A stretch of DNA of 64,000 nucleotides. Origin: an uncultured Chthonomonadales bacterium. GTDB taxonomy: Bacteria; Armatimonadota; Chthonomonadetes; Chthonomonadales; CAJBBX01. The DNA is taken from the NCBI GenBank assembly GCA_938005745.1, contig CALLMM010000001.1:411248-475247 (forward strand). The letters are read 5' to 3'. Both the position numbers and the translations under genes were made by a program. This document shows positions 1 to 10,138 of this stretch, in pieces. The notes under the pieces are model-generated. The model did no database searches and had not been told where the DNA came from. It saw only the letters and a program-made list of their open reading frames with translations. The first letter of the stretch is position 1; each line of letters opens with the position of its first letter.

Positions 1-216
1 CGCGGCGCCCTCCGGGGGATGGACGGTCATCGTGCAGCCTTCCGGGAAACTGTGATTCGAGGTCAGCAGCATCCCTGTTCGGCTGATATTGACCAAAACC
101 GCCTCATGCGTTCCCTCTTCCGGGTGCTCCATCAGGACGATGTGAGTTCCGGTAGGCTGACGTAGGGCTTCACGCCGGTCCTCCTGTTCCAGCATACGCT
201 TTTGCTCACTCTCCAT
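1..216 (-). CDS. PilZ-domain protein (partial, runs off the window)
   Basis: This reading frame is open to the left edge, so only the N-terminal 72 residues are present. The visible part has the PilZ pattern: a basic RREALRQ stretch near residue 15, then a beta strand, then NISRTGMLLTS near residue 45. PilZ domains usually bind cyclic di-GMP through such an R-x-x-x-R motif and the following D/N-x-S-x-x-G motif, so a c-di-GMP effector role is the family expectation. The start is the ATG at 214-216, chosen because a full AAAGGAGGT ribosome-binding site lies 11 bases upstream. The same frame is open further upstream to an ATG at 463-465, but that extension is AT-rich with rare codons, so I did not use it. 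Confidence 0.7.
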   Translation of the reverse strand, partial: MESEQKRMLEQEDRREALRQPTGTHIVLMEHPEEGTHEAVLVNISRTGMLLTSNHSFPEGCTMTVHPPEGAA

Positions 217-2813
<2,597 letters not shown>

Positions 2814-2860
2814 TCGCTCGCGCGCGAACTGCGAACAGGTCGGCAGCGGACCATCCAGCA

Positions 2861-2897
2861 GCCGGCTCGGCGAATGCGCTCCCTTCGCCGAGCCGGC
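2861..2897. terminator. Bidirectional terminator between katG and the dehydrogenase
   Basis: A perfect 14-bp inverted repeat, 2861-2874 with 2884-2897, and a 9-base loop, placed between two convergent genes. The flank on the katG side is pyrimidine-rich (CTTCTTCTG) rather than a pure T run. Confidence 0.75.
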
Positions 2898-2912
2898 GCG
2901 CTTCTTCTGCCC

Positions 2913-3932
2913 CTAGAACATCGTCATCGCCTTAATAACGCCGGTCTCCGGCTTCAGCCATGCGGGAAACTGCGCGATCATCGCGGCGGCGTCGGCGCGG
3001 TGCGTGATCCAGGGTGTCGGATCTATAGCGCCGCTCTCTAGCAAGCCGATCACGCGCCGGAAGTCCGCGGCGGTGGAGTTGCGGGTCGCCAGCAGCGTGA
3101 TCTCGCGGCGATGAAACTCCGGGTCGTGCAGGGGAATGTCCGCCTGCGCCAGCCCCACAAATACCAGCCGCCCGCCGTGCGCCACATAGTCGAAGGCGCG
3201 CTGCATGGAGGCGGGGCTGCCGGTCGCATCGAAAACGAGCGTGGGCAGATCGCCCCCCGTTATCTGCCGTACCGTCTCCAGCGGGTCGCCCTCTCCGGCG
3301 TCTACCGTATAGTCCGCGCCCATCTGCCGGCGAGAGAACTCCAGACGCGCCGCGCTGATATCCATCACGATCACCACCGCCCCCGCCGCCTTCGCAAACT
3401 GTATCACTGACAGGCCGATCGGTCCCGCCCCGATCACCAGCGCAAACTCTCCCGCCTGCGTCTGCGCCCGATCCGCCGCGTGCGCGCCGATTCCGAGCGT
3501 CTCGACCAGCGCCAGTTGCTCGAGCGTCAGTATCTCCGAGCGGTGCAGCTTGTTCACCGGGACGTTTATGTACGCGCGCATGCCGCCGTCGGTATGTACG
3601 CCCAGCACCTGCAGATGGACGCAGCAGTTGGTCCTGCCCCTCCGGCAGGCGATGCACGTTCCGCAGTTCAGGTACGGCTCGACGGCGCAGCGATCCCCGA
3701 TCTTCAGCCCGGCGGAATTCTCGCCGATCTCCACGACCTCCACGCCCAGTTCATGCCCCAGAATGCGCGGATAGGTGAAGTAGGGCTGGCGTCCGCGAAA
3801 GGCGTGCAGGTCGGTGCCGCAGATTCCCACGCGGCGCACCCGCACCCGCGCCTCACCGGAGGCGATCCGCCCCGGCTCCGGCGTCTCCCTCAGCACAAAA
3901 CGTCCCGGCTCCTCCAGAATAATCGTTCTCAT
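2913..3932 (-). CDS. Zinc-dependent alcohol dehydrogenase (threonine/polyol dehydrogenase type)
   Basis: Medium-chain dehydrogenase of 339 residues that should oxidise a secondary alcohol with NAD(P). Catalytic zinc ligands are visible in GICGTDLH (Cys near 38) and GHE (near 60). The structural zinc lobe is CGTCIACRRGRTNCC near 92-106. The Rossmann motif is VIGAGPIGLS near 166. The closest subfamily appears to be L-idonate, galactonate or L-threonine 3-dehydrogenase, but the substrate cannot be read from sequence. It follows the esterase-like gene by 28 bases and is probably co-transcribed with it, which suggests use in sugar-acid or polyol breakdown. A GGGAGAG ribosome site precedes the ATG. 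Confidence 0.88.
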   Translation of the reverse strand: MRTIILEEPGRFVLRETPEPGRIASGEARVRVRRVGICGTDLHAFRGRQPYFTYPRILGHELGVEVVEIGENSAGLKIGDRCAVEPYLNCGTCIACRRGRTNCCVHLQVLGVHTDGGMRAYINVPVNKLHRSEILTLEQLALVETLGIGAHAADRAQTQAGEFALVIGAGPIGLSVIQFAKAAGAVVIVMDISAARLEFSRRQMGADYTVDAGEGDPLETVRQITGGDLPTLVFDATGSPASMQRAFDYVAHGGRLVFVGLAQADIPLHDPEFHRREITLLATRNSTAADFRRVIGLLESGAIDPTPWITHRADAAAMIAQFPAWLKPETGVIKAMTMF

Positions 3933-3960
3933 GTCTCTCCCGCGCCTCGCCCCCTTCCCG

Positions 3961-4983
3961 CTACAGATGCCGCTCTAGGAAGCGAAAGGCACCTTTGCCG
4001 TAGAACTGGTGATCGCCCTCGAAAACCTCCGATCCGAACTTCTCCGCCGCGCCCCAGGCGGCATAGATCTCCTGTGCGCGGGCGACGGCGCGCTGAAAGG
4101 CGGGAAGCGGGAAGATCGGGTCTTTCGTGCCGCTCTCCACGAAGAGCGCGCGCGGCGCAATCAGCCCCGCCATGTCCGGCATCTCGGTCAGCGGCAGGAT
4201 GCCCGGCACATAGTTATCCACGCAGTGATCCATCGCCAGGATCGAATCGCGGAAGGTGTTGAAGTAGCCGCTGACCACGGCGACCCGGACCCGCGTATCC
4301 AGACAGGCGGTCCAGAACGAGGTCAAGCCGCCGCCGGAGATGCCCATCGTCGCCAGCCGTCGGGGGTCTGCCTCCGGTCGCGTGGCGAGGAAGTCCAGCC
4401 CCCGCATGGCGTCCCATATCCTCCAGCCGGTCATCGTCTCGCCCAGCATCAACGCCGCCATACTGTCGCGGGTGCAGGAGGAGGCTCCGCTCCCGGCGCG
4501 CTGCGCCTGCTGATCGCGGCGATGCCCGAAGCTGACCTGCTCCAGCGCGAACGTCGGATACCCGTGCGCCACGCACTGCAGCGCAAAGTCCATCTGGTAC
4601 TCGTCCGGCTTCTCCAGATCGCGCTGGCTGCCGTCCTCAGCGATCCCCACGATGCTGTCCACCCCGCGACCATGTCCTGGCAGGCAGAGGATCGCGGGGC
4701 GTCCCGGCGGGCAGTCCGCCGGAACCAGATAGTAGCCGAAGACCTCCATATCGGGACGGCTCTCGAAACGCACGGTGTCGCGGCGGTAGCGCGGAAACTG
4801 GCGGCTCTCATGGACGACGGGCTTGAGCGGCGGACGCTCCCGGAGAATGCCGCCGACCAGCGCGCGAATGCGGCTTCGCAGCGCGCTCTGCCTCCGCCGC
4901 ATCTCCTCCGGCGTGCCCAGCTTCCATGCCATCTCAGGCGTTGTCTGCGCGAATCGCTGTCTGGCATAGACCTGTGGATCCAT
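3961..4983 (-). CDS. Alpha/beta hydrolase, acetyl-xylan-esterase/dienelactone-hydrolase-like
   Basis: A 340-residue serine hydrolase. The oxyanion strand reads PAILCLPGHGRG near 95, the nucleophile elbow is GISGGG near 218, the acid is probably the Asp of TKDPIFP, and the catalytic His is in EGDHQFYG near the C-terminus. Domain layout matches the Abhydrolase_7/acetyl xylan esterase group, which removes acyl groups from plant polysaccharide fragments. No signal peptide is seen, so it should be cytoplasmic. A strong GGGAGGAG ribosome site precedes the start. It is first in a two-gene unit with the zinc dehydrogenase. The exact substrate is unknown. Confidence 0.82.
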   Translation of the reverse strand: MDPQVYARQRFAQTTPEMAWKLGTPEEMRRRQSALRSRIRALVGGILRERPPLKPVVHESRQFPRYRRDTVRFESRPDMEVFGYYLVPADCPPGRPAILCLPGHGRGVDSIVGIAEDGSQRDLEKPDEYQMDFALQCVAHGYPTFALEQVSFGHRRDQQAQRAGSGASSCTRDSMAALMLGETMTGWRIWDAMRGLDFLATRPEADPRRLATMGISGGGLTSFWTACLDTRVRVAVVSGYFNTFRDSILAMDHCVDNYVPGILPLTEMPDMAGLIAPRALFVESGTKDPIFPLPAFQRAVARAQEIYAAWGAAEKFGSEVFEGDHQFYGKGAFRFLERHL

Positions 4984-5002
4984 CTCTCCTCCCTGTCCTT
5001 GA

Positions 5003-5032
5003 TTTATAGACGATTGTTACGCCGCGCGTGAA
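5003..5032 (-). promoter_or_regulatory. Possible sigma70 promoter for the hydrolase-dehydrogenase unit
   Basis: On the minus strand TTCACG (5027-5032) and TATAAA (5003-5008) are separated by 18 bases, placing a start site about 10-15 bases before the ribosome site of the hydrolase gene. The -35 box is only a partial match. Confidence 0.4.
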
Positions 5033-5065
5033 AATCCTCCTGATCAACCTCTTCTGTCCCTGCAG

Positions 5066-5184
5066 GGGAGCGGCTCCCCCGTCCTCTGTTCTTGCAAGGG
5101 AGCGGCTCCCCCGTCCTCTGTTCTTGCAAGGGAGCGGCTCCCCCGTCCTCTGTTCTTGCAAGGGAGCGCAGGCGACCCCCTTCT
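5066..5184. repeat. 32-bp tandem repeat, about 3.5 copies, from the dispersed CATTGCGAG family
   Basis: Three identical 32-bp units start at 5066, 5098 and 5130, followed by a diverged unit at 5162. Each unit contains GGGAGCGGCTCCC, itself a palindrome. There are no unique spacers between units, so this is not CRISPR. The diverged fourth unit merges into the palindromic repeat at 5185-5330. Confidence 0.85.
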
Positions 5185-5330
5185 GTCATTGCGAGGGAGC
5201 GTGAGCGACCGAAGCAATCTCACAGTCAGCAGCGGGGATTACAGCGATGGACTTCAGTCCGTCGCTGTAGTATCTATCCTGTACCCGTCCATTCTTTCCG
5301 GCAGGTGGAAGATTGCTTCGCTATCGCTCG
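5185..5330. repeat. Dispersed palindromic repeat (CATTGCGAG family), copy A
   Basis: The left arm runs 5185-5220 (starting GTCATTGCGAGG, ending CGAAGCAATCT). An inverted right arm lies at 5310-5330 (AGATTGCTTCG then CTATCGCTCG). Related copies occur at 43648-43732 and 53845-54075. It lies just past the stop of the minus-strand channel gene. Confidence 0.8.
5240..5269. repeat. Strong hairpin inside repeat copy A
   Basis: TACAGCGA pairs with TCGCTGTA and GGAC with GTCC around a TTCA loop: 12 pairs with one mismatch. It may end transcription of the upstream minus-strand operon, but there is no T run. Confidence 0.55.
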
Positions 5331-5343
5331 TGCCGCTGAAAAT

Positions 5344-7236
5344 CTACACGGCGCGCTTGCGAAGCTGCATCCCCGCCTCTGCCAGTGTTGCGGGCCATTC
5401 GCGCACCAGCCTCCGGTTCTTCTCGCGGGTCGCATCATCCAGCTTCTCCCACTCCAACAGCAGGTTATGCCGCCTCTTCGCGTCGCTGCGAACCTCGCCC
5501 CACTGCCAGCCCTCCGCCAGCTTCTCCTGCATCCAGCCCTCATGCTCCTTGCGCGCCATCCGCTCGATCTCCTCCGGGCTGAACGTGTAGGAATCGGCGT
5601 CAAAGTCCGTCAGGTTGATGACATCGTACTGCATCTCGTCGAGCGTGGCGGTCATGCGAATGGCGGCTTTGCGATTCGGCTCCTTCTCGCTGTCGGAGAG
5701 ACGCTCCCAGGGTGCGAGCACCCTGCCTCGCTGCTCCTCGCCCTTGCGGTAGACGGCGTAGATGGCGCGGGCGATCACCTCGTTGGTTCCGTTTAACAGC
5801 AGCTCCAGCGTGCAGGTGTTCTCCATCAACTCGAAGACTCGCAGCCGGTCGTAGGCATCGTCTCTTCGCTCCGCCCCGCTCAGAAGCTGCGCCAGCCCCG
5901 CCCCCTGCGACATCCGCACGAAAAGAGGCTGCTCGATCGCGCGGATATGCTGATAGAGCGAAAGCGCGGCGGAGAGGCTGAGCGAGTCGTCTCTCAGGCA
6001 GATGTAGACCCGCACGCGCTCGCGGCTCTTGAGGGCGTTGTGCAGAAACGTCGCGCGCTGAAACTCGGCGGAGTTCACATCCATCTGCAGCGCCTGCAGG
6101 TCGCAGTAGCGGGTGATCTTCGGATACCGCAGGCAGATCAGATCGTAGACATGGGAGGCTTCGCGGTCTATGATGGTCACCTTCAGGGTTGTGTCGTCTC
6201 CTCCGACGACAGCCCCGGCTGCCGCCTCGCCCGTTTCGGAGTCCTTATGGCGTCTGTACCAGCCGCGCACCGCCTGAATGATCAGGCTCCGTCCCATGCG
6301 CCCCGCGCCGATCACGATCAGATGCGTGTGCGGACTCTCCTGCTCTTTCTCGACCTCAAACGCCGGAAACGCATTGAGCATGGCGCGCGCGCCGCTGTCG
6401 AAGACGTTGAAAATCTGCAGGCGGAAGCGCGCACTGGCTTCCTTGAGTTCGCGCTCGCGCAAAAGCTCGGAAAGCTGCGGCGAAACGATATGCAGAATGC
6501 AGGTCAGGACGCGCCCCTCCTGCCGGGCGGCGCCGGGCGAGGAGGCATACCGCTTCACCAGATCGCGGGCGTGCATAGCGATCTCGGCGTTGGTGGCGTC
6601 GTTGCCGCAGAAGGCGATCAGGTAGCGCGCCCGATGCGCCCCTGCCCGCCGCAGCGTGTCTCGCTGCGTGGCGTCGCCCGCCAGCACATAGATGCCCAGT
6701 TCCCGGCAGAGCGGGATCGCGGCGTTACCCTCATCCGACTCGATCGCCAATGTGCGATAGCCCGCCTGATGAAACTGCTTCGCCATCAGGTAGCCCTTCT
6801 GTCCGAGACCGCACAGAACGACGTGATCGCGGATCCGACGCAGGCGAAACGCCTGTATCTGCTCGTTGAAGACCAGCGCCAGCGCCTCAATGGCGGTGAA
6901 GGTCGCCACAAAGGGCGCGCCGAACCGGGACACCTCCAGAGAGAGGTTCGTATGCTTCAGGTCCGCCATCAAGCCAGACTGAATGGGGAAGAGGGAGAGA
7001 GAGGCGTACATCAGGGCGGTCCAGCTGGGACGGCTCTGCCCCTCAAACAGATGCGGATGATCCAGCGCAAGCTGATAGAAGCCCACGCAGCCCAGCCAGA
7101 ACATCAGCAGCGCCGACAGAATAAAGATATACCACTTGTTATTCCGGTAGAACTGCTTTATCCGCCTCCACAGGGAGGGAGGCGCAGGGGCGTTACCGGC
7201 CGCGTCGGAGTACAGGTGCGCGCGCGGGGAATCCAT
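5344..7236 (-). CDS. Membrane protein with two TrkA/RCK domains and tandem RyR-like domains
   Basis: 630 residues. A membrane helix lies near 35-56, a pore-loop-like segment near 73-90 and a second helix near 105-126, giving a two-helix K+-channel-like layout. The putative filter region (ASLSLFPIQSG) lacks the TVGYG signature. Two NAD-binding TrkA-N/RCK domains follow, with glycine motifs GLGQKG near 140 and GAGRMG near 303. The C-terminus holds two RyR-type segments: one near 475-545 (PWERLSDSEKEPNR) and a clearer one near 555-625 (HEGWMQEKLAEGWQWG). It should be a ligand-gated ion channel or regulator; the ion and ligand are unknown. It is last in the string and starts 62 bases after the small RyR gene, with a GAGGAG site. 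Confidence 0.82.
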   Translation of the reverse strand: MDSPRAHLYSDAAGNAPAPPSLWRRIKQFYRNNKWYIFILSALLMFWLGCVGFYQLALDHPHLFEGQSRPSWTALMYASLSLFPIQSGLMADLKHTNLSLEVSRFGAPFVATFTAIEALALVFNEQIQAFRLRRIRDHVVLCGLGQKGYLMAKQFHQAGYRTLAIESDEGNAAIPLCRELGIYVLAGDATQRDTLRRAGAHRARYLIAFCGNDATNAEIAMHARDLVKRYASSPGAARQEGRVLTCILHIVSPQLSELLRERELKEASARFRLQIFNVFDSGARAMLNAFPAFEVEKEQESPHTHLIVIGAGRMGRSLIIQAVRGWYRRHKDSETGEAAAGAVVGGDDTTLKVTIIDREASHVYDLICLRYPKITRYCDLQALQMDVNSAEFQRATFLHNALKSRERVRVYICLRDDSLSLSAALSLYQHIRAIEQPLFVRMSQGAGLAQLLSGAERRDDAYDRLRVFELMENTCTLELLLNGTNEVIARAIYAVYRKGEEQRGRVLAPWERLSDSEKEPNRKAAIRMTATLDEMQYDVINLTDFDADSYTFSPEEIERMARKEHEGWMQEKLAEGWQWGEVRSDAKRRHNLLLEWEKLDDATREKNRRLVREWPATLAEAGMQLRKRAV

Positions 7237-7298
7237 GCCTTCATCTCCTCAGGATGCGCCGGGCGGTCTCCGGCGGAGAGACTTACGCGCCGCTCCTC

Positions 7299-7598
7299 TC
7301 ATCGGCGTTCGACGCGATAGCCCGGCGCGATCAACGACTTGATCCTCTCCCGCGCTATCTGCCGGTCGTACTCCTTCTCCGTCTCGGGAAGCTGTTCATA
7401 GGGAACCAGCAGCGGGGTCTGCTTGCGGGTCTCATCCCGGCGCAGTCCGAACGTCCCTCCCTCCGCGATGCGCAGCTGCGCCCAGAGGTCGTGCGCACTG
7501 CGCGCAAGCTCCTCGATCAGCGGAAGCAGGTCGGCGGGAAGCGTTACGCCGGATGTGTCTATCGGCTCGGGACGGTAGGTAGGACAGGTCTGGTCTCC
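7299..7598 (-). CDS. Stand-alone RyR-domain protein, no standard start codon in frame
   Basis: Manual reading of the minus strand finds an open frame of about 100 residues ending at TGA 7299-7301. It matches the bacterial single RyR-domain family throughout: PIDTSGVTLP, then AHDLWAQLRIAEGGTFG, then LLVPYEQLPETEKEYDRQ, ending APGYRVERR. In family members the protein starts a few residues before the P-x-P-I-D-T-S motif, but here the frame is closed by TAA at 7599-7601 and no ATG, GTG or TTG lies in frame before the domain. An AAGGAG site sits at that very point, followed by an out-of-frame CTG at 7585-7587. A one-base error, a real frameshift or a non-standard start would explain this. It lies 23 bases after the SLOG gene. 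RyR domains occur in eukaryotic ryanodine receptors and in bacterial conflict systems. Confidence 0.72.
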   Translation of the reverse strand, partial: GDQTCPTYRPEPIDTSGVTLPADLLPLIEELARSAHDLWAQLRIAEGGTFGLRRDETRKQTPLLVPYEQLPETEKEYDRQIARERIKSLIAPGYRVERR

Positions 7599-7621
7599 TT
7601 ATCGGCGCGGGTGCGCGTCAG

Positions 7622-8383
7622 TCAACATGCGGTCGGCGGCGGGTCGGAGTGATCGCGGGCGCGGGGCGTCGGGATATGATGCAGCCGCGCGCCTTCATGC
7701 GCGGGCGCGCCTTCATGCGCGGGCGCGCCTTCCGCCGGAGGCAGGGAATCCTCCGAAACGCGCGCCTCCTCCGCTGCGATCGCATCCAGCGGGCAGCGCA
7801 CCCTCCGGCACAGCGCGGGGATCGCCGTCCGATACGGCTCCCCGATCCCCTCCTGCCGCAGGCGCACGACGTGCGAGGTTCCGCCCAGTCGCTCCAGCGC
7901 CCTCCCGTCCCACAGCGCCAGCAGCAGATGGCAGTGCGCAGCGATATAGGCTCCGACCAGCGCGTACTGCAGATCGCGTGCGTCCTGATCCGGCGGGATC
8001 AGCGCCGCCGGAACCAGTTCCGAGAGCGGCGGCAGCGCATACCATCGCGCCGACCGCTCCAGGAGCGCAGAGAACTCCGCCCGGGACGACGCCTCCGGGA
8101 AATCCTGCAGGTACTCCTCCAGCGGCAGGGGCAGCGGAACGAAGAGCGCCGCTCCCAGACGATCCAGCGCGACCCGCGCCACCAGACGGTCCGCCCCCTC
8201 CGCCAGCGCCGAGACCACCGTCAGCGCGCCGTCGGGCGACCTGCGCCGCTCCCGCTCCAGAGCCGCCAGAACCTCCCGCTCCAGCCGCGCAATATCCCCG
8301 GCGATCAGATCGCGATGTCCGGTTACCCCGACGACGCGCCCGCAGCGCACGGTTATGTCCGGTTGTCTCTTCGGAGACTGCAT
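7622..8383 (-). CDS. SLOG/DprA-like nucleotide-binding protein
   Basis: 253 residues with a Rossmann-like SLOG pattern. A first strand ends in GVTGHRDL (18-26), then SALAEGADRLVA (58-69) follows, a DF/EF region lies near 95-110, and LLALWDGRA...GGTSHVV lies near 155-175. These positions match the nucleotide-binding glycine turns of SLOG/LOG proteins. SLOG domains bind or process nucleotide signals; in Thoeris ThsA one senses cyclic ADP-ribose made by a TIR protein. The family call rests on motif reading only. The C-terminus has a short GAPAHE tandem repeat. The gene starts 24 bases after the TIR-TPR gene and ends 23 bases before the small RyR gene, so co-transcription is likely. Confidence 0.72.
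   Translation of the reverse strand: MQSPKRQPDITVRCGRVVGVTGHRDLIAGDIARLEREVLAALERERRRSPDGALTVVSALAEGADRLVARVALDRLGAALFVPLPLPLEEYLQDFPEASSRAEFSALLERSARWYALPPLSELVPAALIPPDQDARDLQYALVGAYIAAHCHLLLALWDGRALERLGGTSHVVRLRQEGIGEPYRTAIPALCRRVRCPLDAIAAEEARVSEDSLPPAEGAPAHEGAPAHEGARLHHIPTPRARDHSDPPPTAC
7688..7730. repeat. 18-bp tandem repeat within the SLOG gene
   Basis: Two perfect 18-bp units (7688-7705 and 7706-7723) and a partial third. They encode repeated GAPAHE in the C-terminal tail and preserve the reading frame. Confidence 0.85.
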
Positions 8384-8407
8384 AACGGCAGATACGCTCC
8401 TGTCCGC

Positions 8408-10114
8408 CTACTTCAGCAGCTCTTCTAGCGCCGGATCGCTGCTGCCGAGCGACCGCGCCTGTTCCGCCTCCGCGCGCGCCTCCTCCGTGCGTCCCTGACG
8501 CGCCAGCGCGACCGCCAGAGCCGCATGGTAGTGCCCGTTCTGCGGATCGAAGCCTATCGCCGTCCGCAGACTGCTCTCCGCCTCTGACCACCTCTGAAGC
8601 GCGTTATAGACCGCTCCCAGCAGATAGTGCGCCTGCACCAGACCGGGATCGAGCTGGACGGCGGCTTGCAGGCTGCTCTCCGCCTCGTCGTAGCGGCTCT
8701 GCTCCGCCAGCGCAAAGCCGAGCTGGCTGTGCGCATACGCCAGATTGGTGTCCTTTTCGATGGCGCGTTTAAACTGCGCCTCTGCCCGGACGAAATCCTT
8801 CTCCCCCAGAGCGAGATTCCCCTGCGCCGCCAGCGATAACGCCGTACCCGGATCCAGCTGCTGCGCCTTCTCGATGGCTGCCTTCGCCTGCGCGCGCACG
8901 CTGTCGCTGCGGCTCTTCCAGTACTGCTCCATCAGCACGATACCGAGCAGCGCATGCGAGTCGGCGCTCTCCTCCTCCTGCACCGCCTCCTGCGCCCTCT
9001 CCTGCGCCTCCGCAAGCCTATCCTGGATCAGAAGCCGGTAGGCTTCCTGCATCCGCCCGTTCGCCAGGTTCAGGGTAGAGGGCGGGGTCGGCGTCCCGGA
9101 ACTCTGCTCCTGCGTGATCGGCGGGTTCTGACTGCCGTCCGTCGGCTCGCTGTCCTGCAGCATCAGCCCCAGAATAAGCAGCCCGGAAAACCCCAGGATC
9201 GCCATCAGCACCGCCCCGATAATACAGCCCAGCACCCAGCCGGTTGCGCCGGATCGTTTCGGCGGAGCGGTCGGCGTGGGCGCGGCGGCGGGACGCCAGG
9301 CGGCGCCTGCCGGCGAAGGAGACGGCGCGCCGGAGACGGGCGGGGAGCCCCTGCCCTGCGCTGGCGGAGAGAGCGTCGGAGGCTGCTTCGGCGGAACGGC
9401 GGAGGGAGAGGGCGTCTGTACGGGGGGAGGAGCCGCGCCTCCTGCCGCGCCGCCGCTGACGCCCGCAGCAACGGAGCCGGCGGGCTGCGCCGGTCTCGAC
9501 GGCGGCTGGACGGGAGGCGCGCCCGGAACGACCGGGGAGGCGCCTGCGCGCGGCGAAAAGGAGGCGGAGGTCTCCGGCTTTGCGCCGGAGAGCGGATACC
9601 GGCAGTTCGGGCAGAAGAGATCGGCTTTCGAGACGGGACGGCGGCACTGCGGACAGGCGCTGAAGAGGCTGGTCTCCAGACCGCCCGTCTTACCGGAGGC
9701 GGGCTGCTCCGGAGCAGAGAGGATCAGGCGCGTCGTATCGAACAGACGCTGAAAGTGCTGCTCCATCGGAGGGGGAAAGGCATCCAGCCAGTGCACCGGA
9801 CCGATGTAGTACTCCAGCGCCTTCGAGGGAGCGACGTTCTCCACCCGGAACGGAATGACCGTGACGCCCTTCTCAAAGGCGCGCTGAACCTCCCGCTTCA
9901 CCTGCGGCGATTCGTTGGCGTTGCCGGAGAAGACCAGCACCATGATCCGGGCGGTCGAGAGGGCGTCTATGATCGCCTCGCTCCACTCCATGCCCGCCAC
10001 GATGTCGCGGGGGGCGATCCAGCAGCGCACGCCGCGCGCCTCCAGCGTGGAGCAGACCGCGTCCGCCACCTCTTTATCTTTTGTGGAGTAGCTGATGAAG
10101 ACATCATGCGCCAT
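8408..10114 (-). CDS. Membrane-anchored TIR-TPR protein
   Basis: 568 residues. A TIR domain fills 1-132, starting AHDVFISYSTKD, with the box-2-like CWIAPRDI near 31-38. The likely catalytic Glu is E75 in QVKREVQRA, the position used by NAD-cleaving TIR enzymes. A zinc ribbon follows (Cys 154, 157, 168, 171), then a Pro/Ala-rich linker (180-290), one transmembrane helix (293-319) and about six TPR units (355-568). This predicts a cytoplasmic TIR with TPRs across the membrane, or the reverse. It may make a nucleotide signal from NAD or act as a protein-binding scaffold. It begins 24 bases after the AI-2E gene and heads the SLOG-RyR-channel tail. Confidence 0.88.
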   Translation of the reverse strand: MAHDVFISYSTKDKEVADAVCSTLEARGVRCWIAPRDIVAGMEWSEAIIDALSTARIMVLVFSGNANESPQVKREVQRAFEKGVTVIPFRVENVAPSKALEYYIGPVHWLDAFPPPMEQHFQRLFDTTRLILSAPEQPASGKTGGLETSLFSACPQCRRPVSKADLFCPNCRYPLSGAKPETSASFSPRAGASPVVPGAPPVQPPSRPAQPAGSVAAGVSGGAAGGAAPPPVQTPSPSAVPPKQPPTLSPPAQGRGSPPVSGAPSPSPAGAAWRPAAAPTPTAPPKRSGATGWVLGCIIGAVLMAILGFSGLLILGLMLQDSEPTDGSQNPPITQEQSSGTPTPPSTLNLANGRMQEAYRLLIQDRLAEAQERAQEAVQEEESADSHALLGIVLMEQYWKSRSDSVRAQAKAAIEKAQQLDPGTALSLAAQGNLALGEKDFVRAEAQFKRAIEKDTNLAYAHSQLGFALAEQSRYDEAESSLQAAVQLDPGLVQAHYLLGAVYNALQRWSEAESSLRTAIGFDPQNGHYHAALAVALARQGRTEEARAEAEQARSLGSSDPALEELLK

Positions 10115-10138
10115 ATCGGTAGTGTCTCCGTTGCGCCG

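Noticed and set aside
5066..5184. Possible CRISPR array
   Set aside because: Units are directly tandem with no spacers, and no cas genes are present. The 36-bp array at 53871-54000 fails for the same reason.
7254..7652. 132-residue plus-strand open frame
   Set aside because: Antisense to the RyR domain that reads well on the minus strand.
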